Shown here in pieces: positions 12,135 through 23,077 of a stretch of 64,000 bases of DNA; positions within the stretch are counted from its first letter, which is position 1; each line of letters starts with the position of its first letter. Under the pieces are notes generated by a model. That model worked only from the letters and a program-made list of their open reading frames with translations, was not told where the DNA came from and did not search any database. Origin of the DNA: Bretschneidera sinensis (Eukaryota; Streptophyta; Magnoliopsida; Brassicales; Akaniaceae); contig CM043698.1 of assembly GCA_023935145.1 (NCBI GenBank), forward strand, positions 147,895,125-147,959,124, given 5' to 3'. A program made the position numbers and the translations under genes.

Positions 12135-14347
12135 TATAACGACCCATCCCAAGTTGGCCACCCCCGAGATGGTGTCGTCACGTTTAAAATCCAAGTACAA
12201 CACATATATGCAACAATATAAAAACATACATCAACTAAAAATATATATATTAAGTCTCAACCCTCAACAGGGAAGTTATTATCAATATCCTATCTGAAAC
12301 AATATATACAATATATTAAATATGCATTCATATTTACAAAAAAAAATTCTTCTTCTTCCATTATTCTGAGAATGTGGACTACGAGACTTACATATAATAA
12401 TTCAGTCTGAATCTCAGCTCACAAATTTATTTGTCATGCCATCTACCTAAAATTATTTAACAATAAGGAGTGAGCTTCACAAGCTCAGTGAATTAAATTT
12501 ACTATAAGTATTTGATTTGTATAATTATAGTTATATTCAATCATTGTTAAATCAACATAATTTATCATTTATCTCTTCTCACATACTAATTTAATCATTT
12601 GTCAATCTCTTAATAAATAAATTATCAGGCTATCATCTTTCGATACATATATCTCATATATTTTATCAATTTAATATCATCATTTACCTCATCATAAGGT
12701 TCACATCATACAAACAATCGATCATATAATTCTTTATTATATCATCATTTCAATTTATTTATCATCAAAGTTGTCCCACTATGAGACTCATCTGTTTATC
12801 AATCATTTTATAATCAAGGCTGATTCTTTAGCATCTCAACCAACAATAATAAATATTTTAAAAAATATATATAATGCATGAATTTAAATTGTCTTTCTTT
12901 CTTTCTCATCGGATCATTTCATATTATTATCTGGGAATGTCTTCCCGCATGTCGACATGTTTCAGCCAGACCAGTTACCTTCTTGGTCTTCTCAGCCAGA
13001 CTAGCTGCCTTCTTTGTCTTCTCAACCAGACCAGCTGCCTTCTTGGTCTTACTTTTTATGCATATGAGCAATAGCATGCAAGCAAACATACATCAAAACA
13101 TTCAATTCAATAATCTTTTTCTCAAAATTATTATTTTTTATCATATATATTAAATTGTCTTCTTATATATCATATCAATTTTTCAAACATATTTTTCAAG
13201 AATTTCTTATATCTTTTCGGCATATTTTTCGTTAATCCGTCTTTCTTAAAATATAAATTCTTATATAATTAATTTTCAACATATTATTTAATCCTTAATC
13301 AATAAATCAATCAATTATCATACATAAAATAAAATACACCATCCAATCATTATAATTCAACAATTTATTCAAATATCATCAATTCATATTTTTATTAGTC
13401 TCGATTACTAAAAGTAAATCTAACTCACTGTGTAGTACTTAAAGCTACCCGTAGATCACATCTTTACCTTTCTTACTCCTTTCAGCAATTTCTTGGGATT
13501 GCTGATCACAAATACCTAATCATAAATTTTCATAAATCTTACCATTTCATAACTTAATTCGAACAATATAATTATTTAGTTATGAGTTTTTTTGAAAATT
13601 TACCTCAAATGTGATAAAATCTTGCTATTGTAATTAGATAATTGTAATTATCTATAACATTGGAGAATTTGTTTTTATAACTTTTTACTAAGAATTTGAA
13701 TTAAAAAAAAAGAAACCAAACAGGGATTTGAAATAAATGGAGTCTCTAAGTTTCAGAGACAAATAAGGGTTTTGCAAAATATATATATATAAAATTTATT
13801 ATTTATTGTTATTATTTCGTTCTTTCTTCAAAGCATTTATCTATCATTTGCCTCTTCACATTTTTAATATTATATTATATATATTTTTTAAATTTACCAT
13901 CACGTAAACATGTTCACTGCCTACTTTTTTTTAAAAAATTTACATATTTATCATCAGTTATTTACAATTATGTCATCATTTAAAATTTATCATCTTACTA
14001 TTATATAATTACAATTTTGTCATTTTCCCTTTAAAAATCAATTTTTCATCTTTTCTTCATTCCAAAAATTTTATAAAAATTATAGAAAAATACAAAAAAT
14101 TTATATGTTTTCTATCAACTTTTCTAATTATTTTTCTCAACCTCATTCCATATTTTTCTTCAAAATTTTTTATTTTAATTTCAAATTTTAAAAAAAAAAT
14201 TCTAACTCTTTTCAACAAAATTTTCAATATTATCTTTCAAATATTATTTCAAATCATTACTAATTTTTTCATCTATGGATTATTTAATTCAACATAATAT
14301 ATGTAAAATTATTTTTTTACCCTTATTTTATAAACACGAATATTACA
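12135..14347 (-). mobile_element. Solo LTR of a Ty3/gypsy-type retrotransposon
   Basis: Read on the minus strand this begins TGTAATATTCG and ends GGTCGTTATA. It closely resembles both LTR ends of the complete element at 17087-25229 (TGTAATACCCG and GGTCGTTACA) and shares the inner block with AATTCACTGAGCTTGTGAAG. It is flanked by a perfect 5-bp target duplication, GTTTG at 12130-12134 and 14348-14352. No primer site or coding sequence adjoins it, so it is a solo LTR left by LTR-LTR recombination. One end reads TATA rather than TACA, a single C-to-T change. Confidence 0.8.
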
Positions 14348-16350
14348 GTTTGTTATCGAGTTTGACCTATCATAAAATTTATTAAAATTTATCAAGTTTA
14401 AGCTTGTTCATTCTAAGTTGAGTCGAGCTCAAATACCTTCATATTCAAGCTCGATTCGGCTTGAGGTCACCTCTAGGATTAGGTCAATAAATCAATCTTG
14501 ACCCAGAAGAAGCTCCACTAGTAATTATGTGAAAGTTTATAAGTAACATATGTACAAATTCCAAATAAGGTTGGGACAAAAAAATTTCCCAATTTGAGGC
14601 TCTTTATGTAGAGGATTTCTTGGTTGATTTGGGTCTAAACCCAATAGTTTAGACTAGATAAAAACTTCACTGATAATATTAAAATTTTTACTGGTAATGT
14701 TAATTTTTGAATCTTACACATATATTAATGTTATCAATAAAGCTCCTAAAATTTACTAATGAAGTTTTCAATATGTCTAAACTATTGGGTTTAAACCCAA
14801 GTCAACCAAAAAATTTTGCTTTGTGCAAGTATAGACCAAGAACAAATTTAAATAATTTGTTGATGGAGACATCCTTGATTTGAATATCAAACAACACACA
14901 TCGTTGCGATTATGGTTTAAATCTAACTTTTTGCCACATGGCCATTGGCAAAAACACAATGTTATTCTAAAAATTTGAAGATCCAATTCATTGAAAAGTA
15001 AGGGAACAGGCATTAATCAAGCAAATTTAGACAAACCCCATTGTTGATGGAAAAAGATTAATGTTTGTCTAATTTGATAACCGTTTTATCAACTTAATAT
15101 TTATTTGAGAGTATGAAAATATTCTCTTAATCTAACGACTGTGAACTAAAATTAATAGTAAGCTCTAAATGATAAAACCATTTTATTCATTGTAAATCTT
15201 TTTAAGGGGACCAAGATCGAAGAAAAATAAAAACCTTGAAACTTCATAATAGTAAATTGTCAAAAAAATTAGAGAAAATTACAAAAAATACCCTTATAAT
15301 TAGTACAAACTACAATTAGATCTTTCTATATCAAAATTATATTAATACACCTCTAAATCCAAAAAACAATTAGTCTATATTACTCAAAAGACCTCATAAA
15401 GGTCATCTAAATGAAGATATTTTAGTTTGATAATATCCAGTTTTTGAAAAATAATAATTATCAGATCTTTTTGATAATTTTAACTAATTGAGATTTAATG
15501 ATGTATTGGTATGCTTTTAATATATAATAGTGCAATTATAATTTACGTCAAACTAAAGGAGTGTTTTGTAATTCCTTTTTAACAAAATTACATGAAATTA
15601 GAATTAGATTAGTTTATATAAATAAACATAACTATAAAAATGCCCTTTATTTATATGAAAAATACACTTTCATTCCTAATTTTAAAAGTATACACTTGCG
15701 TTCTTGAAACTAAGAGATTCAAGGATGCAAACATATATTTATGCCCATCGGTTGACTGATTTAGGGATGTTAATTTGTACTCTTAGGGCTGAAGTATTTT
15801 TTTATATAAACGGAGGCGGAAAAGAGGGGGCAAGCGAAAAGAAAAAAAAAACACAATAGATAGACAGGAAGGGTGCAAACAAGAATTTTTCCACGAATGA
15901 GATTTGATTAGTAAATTTTAATAATTTTACTGATAATAATAATTGAATCTCTACAAATGTTATTAAAAAAATTTTAAAAATTAATAATTAAGTTTCCACG
16001 TGATGCAGCCAAGAATCTCTCAAGAAAGAGAGGCACCTAGACAACAAGGAGACAGAAAACCAGACAACTGGCAATACATGGAAAAGCATCCAAATTTTAT
16101 ACACATGAAATGAATATAAAAGTTAACCAACTATATATTACTACCATCGTCATACACATATTGTCTAAGAGAAACAATAACATGAGGTAAGAATGCAAAA
16201 CGGCTAGACAATCCTCTGTCATTGGCCTATTATTAACAAATTTAGGGGGAAGGATGTCTCTTACAAATAATAATTAAAAAAAAAAAAAACCTTATGGTCA
16301 GAGACAGAGAGATAGTCTTTCCTTTCCAAAATACGATAAAAAACAAAAGA
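12746..16350. repeat. Tandem segmental duplication, copy 1 (about 3.6 kb)
   Basis: This holds the right part of the solo LTR (from CATTTCAATTTATTTA at 12746) plus about 2 kb of flank up to the block ending ACAAAAGAC at 16350. The same order recurs from 16351 to 28200, interrupted by the gypsy element. The junction at 16351 joins the flank end directly back to CATTTCAATTTATTTA, the expected head-to-tail join. Confidence 0.8.
14621..14808. repeat. Foldback (MITE-like) element, copy 1
   Basis: The left end TTGGTTGATTTGGGTCTAAA and the right end are inverted repeats of about 35 bp, both containing AACCCAATAGTTTAGAC. The inner part (AACTTCACTGATAAT and relatives) is also partly self-complementary. 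A copy lies at about 26413-26579 in the second duplication unit. Similar but degenerate motifs (TACTGATAATGT, ATTATTAATAA blocks) appear near 41930-42060 and 50240-50430, so it may be a dispersed family. Confidence 0.6.
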
Positions 16351-17086
16351 CATTTCAATTTATTTATTATTAAAGTTATATCATTATAAAACTCATCCAT
16401 CTATTAATTATTTTATAATTAAAACTGATTATTTAATATTTCAATCAATAATAATAAATATTTAAAAAAATATATAATACATGAATTTAAATTATCTTTT
16501 TTTTTCCTTATTGGATCATTTTATATTATCATCTTGGAACGTCTTTTTACATGTCGGCATATTTCAGCTAGACCAGCTACATTCTTAGTCTTCTCAGCTA
16601 GACCAACTGCCTTGCTTGTCTTTCCTTCTATTCATATGAGCATTAGCATGCAAGTAAGTATTCAATTCAACTATCACTTTCTCAAAATTATTATTTTTTA
16701 TCATATATATTAAATTATCTTCTCATATATCACATAAATTTTTCAAACATATTTTTCAAAAATTTCATATATCTTTTAGCATATTTTTCATTAATCTGTC
16801 TTTTTTAGAATACAAATTCTTATATAATTAATTTTCAATATATCATTTAATCCTTAATCAATAAATCAATCAATTATCATCCATAAAAGAAAATACACTA
16901 TCCAATCATTATAATTCAACAATTTATTCGAATATCATCAATTTATATTTTTATTGGTATCTATTATTAACAGTAAATCTAACTCACCGCGTAGTACTTA
17001 AAGCTACCCGTGGATCACTTCATTGCCTTTCTTGCTCATTTCAGTAATTTCTTGGGATTGCTGATCACCAATACCTAATCATAAAC

Positions 17087-19516
17087 TGTAATACCCGTAT
17101 TCGTGAAGTAAGGATAAAAAAATAATTTAATAAATATGTTATGAAATTTAAATAATATATTTATACAAAGAATTAGTATTGAATAAAATAATTTTTTAAA
17201 AAATATGAATAGTTAAAAAGATGCATAGTAAAAAAAAAATTGGTCTGGACGTTCAGAGAGATCCAGAGGAAAGAAATTTTTTTTTAAAAAAGGAAAAAAG
17301 GTAAGAAAAAAAAAAACATGGCAGTACATTTGCTGCCAACAGGGAAAATGATTGCAAAGGCAATCAGGGTGTTTTTCTTCATCATTTCATTCTTGTCTTA
17401 TAAGAGGAAAAGTAAAGAAAAAAAAAAAAAAAATCATGATATTGGTATGGCAATTATGCCTTACCTCTCAAACTCTCCAAATCGTGGAGACTATAAGAGA
17501 GGGGCTGCTAAAGTTTTCAGCCCCAAGCTTTTCTATATAAGTATGAACAATAGGTTTAAGCAGAGTAAGCGAAAGAATTTTAGTTAGTTTCATGTAATTT
17601 TTCTGTTTTTTTAAAATACTTGAGAGTTCAAAGAAATGCTGAAAAAGCAAAATTTTGAAGTGATTTTCTGTGGAATTTCATAGAGAGTCATGAAAAGCTA
17701 TCAGAAAAGCAGAAGGTAATAAGGTAATTGTTATTTTTGAATTTCTAACATTTATGAAGTTTTCCTAAATTCAAAGTGAGAATTTTCAAAGTGTGTGGTT
17801 TATATCGAATTGAAGAATAAATTAGAAAATTTATAAAAATATGATGTCAGGCTTTGACGATCTACAATCGGGAGAAATTTCTGAGAGAAACGAGAAAGGC
17901 AAGGAAATGATCAACGGATAGCTTTAAGTGCTACGTGGTGAGTTGAACTTACTTTAAATAGTCTAAATAAAAAATAAAATATCTGATGATAATATTAAAA
18001 TAAATTATTGATGAGTTATATTGATGTTTTAATACAAATTATAATGAGTAAATTTTAGCGGATTTTGACAAGTTTTGATGGATGAATTGATATGATTTGA
18101 GATGAAATTTGGTGAATCTTAATAAGCTTTAATGGATTATTTGAGGTGATTTGGGATGAGATAAAATTTTGAGAATAATCAGGATAGCCAATTTAAGTGT
18201 TTTGAATTTATATGTTGTTTTTATATTGTTGTTTATATGCATATTTCATATCATTGCTCATATACATATGCATTAAATGAGAAAGAAAAGAACTGGGAAG
18301 ACAGTCGGTCTAATGAAAATGAAAGAACCGAGAAGGCAGTCGGTCTAATGAAATAACCGTGACAGTCGGTATATACTGAGAAAATTATGTGGCAACCGGG
18401 ACAAGTTGCAAAGTAAAGAACCGAGAACGGGCCGGTCTAAGATAATAACAACCTGTCGACAGGTGGAAAGACGTTCCCATCATAATCATTCATGCATTGC
18501 AATTGTTTTAATTATTGCTGCATTTTTGAAATACTGATGAGTGGTGTATTAATTGTAAATTAAATTATAGATGATTGAGTCTCATAAAAAGAGACATCTA
18601 TGATGATGAGATTATTGAAATGCTGAGATGTGGTATATTGTTGTGAAATTAATTATAGATGGTTGAGTCTCATAAAAAGAGACAGCTATGATGATGAGAT
18701 TATTGAAAAGCTGAGATGTGGTATATTGTTGTGAAATTAATTACAGATGGTTGAGTCTCATAAAAAGAGACAGCTATGATGATGAGATTATTGAAAAGCT
18801 GAGATGTGGTATATTGTTGTGAAATTAATTACAGATGGTTGAGTCTCATAAAAAGAGACAGTTATGATTATGAGATTATTGAAAAGCTGAGATGGTATAT
18901 TATTGTGAATTTAATTATAGATGGTTGAGTCTCATAGAAAGATATAGTTATGGTGATAAGACTTATCTAAATGGTAGACTTTATGATGTGAACCCCATTA
19001 CGAGGTAGTTATGAGATAATTAATGGTCCTAAGTTAAACCAATAATTAAGAAGAAGAGATTGATAGAGAATGAGTATTATGACATGTGTAGTGATAGTAG
19101 AGAACTAGCATCAAGGGTATGAGTTATAAATTGATTAAAATATTAAAAAACTATTTATACTAATGAGTACTTCTAGTAAATTTAATTCACTGAGCTTGTG
19201 AAGTTCACCTCTCATTGTACAATGATTTCAGGTGGCAGGCTTTACAAATAGTTTTATGAACTGAGGTTCAGAAAGAACCATTTTCTGTAAGCCACGTATG
19301 TGTCAATATCCTCAGACTAAGGAGAAAATCGAAATAAAAAATTTATTTGTAATATTCATGCATTTTACGATGTATAGAAAACATCAAAAATTTGATTGAT
19401 GTAAAATATCTATTTGGTTTATTTTATTTTTATTGTTGCATATATATATCGTGCTGGGATTCTCAAAATGTGATGACACCATCTCGGGGGTGGTCAACCC
19501 GAGATGGGTCGTTACA
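17087..19516 (+). repeat. 5' LTR of the gypsy element (2430 bp)
   Basis: It runs from TGTAATACCCG to CGTTACA. It contains a TATA-like CTATATAA at 17533-17540, conserved in the 3' LTR at about 23300, which may be its promoter. A run of CAGTCGGTCTAATG short repeats lies at about 18295-18430 and five 88-bp tandem repeats at about 18530-18960. Compared with the 3' LTR it carries about 220 extra bp near 17200-17430, bounded by A-runs. Confidence 0.88.
18530..18960 (+). repeat. 88-bp tandem repeat array inside the 5' LTR
   Basis: The word TTGAGTCTCATAAAAAGAGA recurs with starts spaced 88, 88, 88 and 86 bp apart, giving about five units. Each also holds ATGATGAGATTATTGAAA and GAGATGTGGTATATTG. The matching array in the 3' LTR (about 24330-24690) has about four units, so copy number changed after insertion or during reverse transcription. 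Confidence 0.8.
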
Positions 19517-19520
19517 ATTT

Positions 19521-19532
19521 TGGTATCAGAGC
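19521..19532 (+). other. Primer-binding site of the gypsy element (tRNA-Met initiator)
   Basis: TGGTATCAGAGC begins 4 bp after the end of the 5' LTR. It is the standard plant retrotransposon site complementary to the 3' end of initiator tRNA-Met. It fixes the element's orientation as plus. Confidence 0.85.
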
Positions 19533-22500
19533 TATAGGTTTTAAGATTTTGTATACTGCATAAAAAGTAAGAAAATAGAAGATTTAAAATAAATTATATT
19601 TTAATAAGTCTGAGGATGACACGTGAACGTGCTAGAGTTAGAGTTGTTGATTTGAAAGGGCGTGGTAGGCCCCCAATATTTTTGACAAGTTGAAGTTGAG
19701 TTTGAAATTGTGGTTCCTAAAAATGAACATATTGATAGTACAATTAATATTAGAAAATGTATGAGAGGATCTGAAGTTGAAAAAGATGAGATAAGATAAG
19801 CTCTTACACATGCCCATGAGAAAATGAATGTAATAGATGATAAAGTTGATAGCCTATAGCATAGACTTGATGAACAGGCTAGAGCAGTGCCTGATGTTGT
19901 TAATCCAATAATGGTAGACATTTAAAAAGGGAAAAAGTGAGTTTTATGCATGAGATGCAGGGAGATATAATTAAGCTGGATGCTTGTTGTTTAAAGGATC
20001 TCTAAATCCTTTTACGCCTGAGTTTCGGGAGAAACATGTAAGAGACATTATTTGGTATTTTACCAGTAACTGATAGACAGATGATTGCCTTTACTTCGTT
20101 TAAGTTAGAAGGAGAAAATTTAGAATGATGGAAGATTATTCTTTCCAGGTAAGTATGAATATTGATAGACCCTTAAACTGAAATAGGTTTAAGGAAGATT
20201 TTCTTGATAAATACTTTCTTTAGACCTTTAGAGCCCAACAAGATAGAGATTTTATTTATTTGGGGTAAATGTATTGAATATGACTCAGTATGATAAGAGA
20301 ATTGTGGCTTGTTCGAGGATTGTACCATAAATAGTAGACCTAGAGGAGAAGAAGTGTAAGAGGTTAATAAATGAACTATGTTTTAATATGAATTATGTCA
20401 GATTTGTGGATATAATACTTCAGATTGAGAAGAAGGTGATGGAGATCAGAGGAATGAGGAATTGGTGGAAGAAGTTTAGATTTGAGGAAACCCGAATTGG
20501 TACCAATATGAGTGTACAGGGTGGGAGACCACCCAGAAGAGGCGTTCTTTGTCACAAGGAACTGTAGTACGGAGTCAAAGGCAAACAGGATTTGTTGCTT
20601 GTGTAGCTCAGATCAATATTGGTGGGACCCTTAGATTTGGGAGACAGGTTATGAGAACTGGGAGTCATGGCAGAGAAAGTAAGTATGTCACCAAAGGAAA
20701 GTGATACTCTGATGTAGGATTGAAAGATAGAAATTTATTATAGATATATTCATATAAGATATTATTGCAGAATTGTCAAAAATTTGAAGTGCCTTATGTA
20801 AAGAGAAGGTGGACATATCAATGTTAGGTGATCTCGATGCAACCTAATTTTTTTGCATCAAGTATTAATATGAAGTCTATTGAAGTATGAAATAGTCCTT
20901 GGACGCAAAATATTTTTGTTAAAGTTCCCACTAGAGATAGAGTAATAATTATAAAGGTTTACAAGAGTTATGTGATTCATATCAGTGATAGAAAATCTGA
21001 AACTGATTTATTATTTTTGAATATGGTTGATTGTTCCAAAAGAATATAGTGTTCAAGATGTGGTCATGAGGAATATAACTTTCAAAGAAAACATAAAATA
21101 CTTTCGAACGATCCTATTTTTACTCTGACCACTATAAGATGATTAAAGAAGGGTTGTGAGAAGTATTTGGCATATATAATGGATTTTTTTTTATAAAGAA
21201 AATAGGAAGTTAGAATAAATCTTAGTGGTGAAAGACTTTTCTAATGTAATTCTTGATGAGTTGACTAGGTTGCATCCCAGTAGAGGGATTAAATTCTCTA
21301 TTGATGTGATACCAGGATCGTCACATATATTTAAGAGCATCATATTGAATGACATCAGCTGAATTGAGAGAGTTGAACGTACCATTTTAAGAATATTTGG
21401 ATAAACAAATTATCAGACCTAATATATTTGGGAGAGCCCATGTGTTGTTCGTGAAAGAGAAAGATGAAACAATAAGAGTGTGTATAAAGTACAGATAGTT
21501 GAAATAAGAACAAATGTATTTTACCGAGGATAAATGAATTGTTTGATCAGTTGCAAGGAGTGAGAGTGTTTTCTAAGATAAATCTGAGATCAGATTATCA
21601 CCAATTGAAGATAGAGAAGGGAAGCGTGCCTAAGATTGTTTTTATGACATGTTATGGTCATAAGTTTCTTGTGATGATATTTGGATTAAATAATGTTCCA
21701 AAAACATTCATGGAATTGATGAATATGGTGTTTAAAATATATCTTAACAAGTTTATGATTGTATTTGACATTCTGATAAAATTTAAGATGGGAAAAACCT
21801 AATTAATGTAATTGATGATAGATTTAGAAGAGATAAGAATGTAGTTAAATATCAGTGATAGAGAATCATGGTTAACAAATATGGTTGTACAATCATCTAT
21901 AGTGAAATGTTTTAGAGATGCAAGGTAGAGATAAAAAGATAGAAAAGATTTAGCATTGAGTGCTTACTAGGAAGCAATATGAGTTCAAAATTTGAAATGA
22001 TAGTATCCTGGTATTGGAACATAGAAATTATGTTTCCAATAATGCAAAATTGATGAAGGAAATGATGAGAGAGGCACATGATGATGTAAAATTTGATGCA
22101 CCTAAGTAATAAGAAGATGTATAAAAGATGGAGACATAATTTCTGGCAGTCAGGATTTAAGGAGAATGTAGCTGACATTTTGAAGTGGTATGAAGTATTA
22201 TTGAGAATAGTGTCATATAAAGATGCTAAATTTACATCTTAACTTTTTAAAGGTTTTCAGAAAGCCATGGGTACATGGTTGCAATTTAATATAATTTTTC
22301 ATGCTCAGACAGAAGGAATTATTAGAGTACTAAAGGATATGTGAGAGCAAATGTGAATAGTTCTCAGTAAGTTGGGACGATTATATGCCATCTATTGAAA
22401 ACTATTTATAATAATCAATATCAAACTAGTATTGGGATGGCACCGAGTAAGACATTGTATGGTAGGAAATGTAGAACTCCTATATGTTGGGAAGAAATGG

Positions 22501-22622
22501 GAAAGAGAAATATATCTGGTCCATCAATCATTGAATTAGCAGCTGAGATAATCAAAATTGTTAAAAAGAACCGTAAAGCAGCCTAGAGTATACCTCTTGA
22601 GTCTCAAGTAGGTGATTGAGTG

Positions 22623-22656
<34 letters not shown>

Positions 22657-23060
22657 TAATGAAAAGGTGTATTGAGATTTAAACAGAAATGGAAAGTTGA
22701 ATCCGAGGTATGTGGGATCCTATGAGGTTGTTGAGAAAGTGGGATTAGTTGTGAGTAACCTGAATTTGCCTCTAGAATTAAAATATTTATATAATATATT
22801 TCATGTTTCACTTTTAAGAAAGTGTTTACATGATATTTCGAGCTAAGTTATAGAAATTCAGAAAGATTTGGCTTATATACAAGTGTCAGTGAGAATTTTA
22901 GACAAAAAGAGCAAGTCCTGTATAATAGAATAATTTCACTAGTTTAAAGTTCGGGGGCGGAATAAGGATGTTGAAGAGATTTCGTGAAAGACAAGTATGA
23001 AGAAGTATTATTTATATTTGTTTCTGGAGTAAAGTCAAGAAATTTCAAAGACGAAATTTT
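19533..23060 (+). pseudogene. Degenerate gag-pol region of the gypsy element
   Basis: Many stops and frameshifts, but families are readable. Near 21219-21330, VVKDFSNVILDEL then FSIDVIPGSSHIFKS matches the stretch ahead of reverse transcriptase. At 21539-21802, [20 protein letters not shown] with [25 protein letters not shown] is reverse transcriptase, with the catalytic YxDD block damaged. Between this and the next readable part RNase H is missing, consistent with an internal deletion. At about 22250-22350 (GFQKAMGTWLQ, FHAQTEG) and 22395-22586 (YQTSIGMAPSKTLYGRKCRT) is integrase. At about 22690-22850, NPRYVGSYEVVEKVG and YNIFHVSLLRKCL is the integrase C-terminal region. Beyond it, VRILDKK and GRNKDVEEIS resemble the chromovirus tail. 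Upstream gag is barely recognisable. All of it is inactive. Confidence 0.82.
22626..22654. repeat. AT microsatellite inside the gypsy element
   Basis: An uninterrupted AT/TA dinucleotide run of about 29 bp within the decayed integrase region, probably expanded after the element died. Confidence 0.85.
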
Positions 23061-23063
23061 TGT

Positions 23064-23077
23064 AAGGAGAGTAGAAT
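23064..23077 (+). other. Polypurine tract of the gypsy element
   Basis: AAGGAGAGTAGAAT directly precedes the TG of the 3' LTR at 23078 and follows GACGAAATTTTTGT. This is the plus-strand priming tract arrangement typical of plant gypsy elements. Confidence 0.8.

Noticed and set aside
12874..13153. Two overlapping frames with repeated LLGLLSQTSCLL-type text
   Set aside because: They lie inside the solo LTR and translate a short tandem repeat (CAGACCAGCTGCCTTCTTGG type). Not a gene.
17318..17650. Frames of 60-89 codons at the start of the 5' LTR
   Set aside because: They fall within the LTR. One recurs in the 3' LTR only because the LTRs are copies of each other.
18530..18960. CRISPR-like array
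   Set aside because: The units are direct tandem repeats with no spacers, sit inside an LTR, and the genome is eukaryotic.
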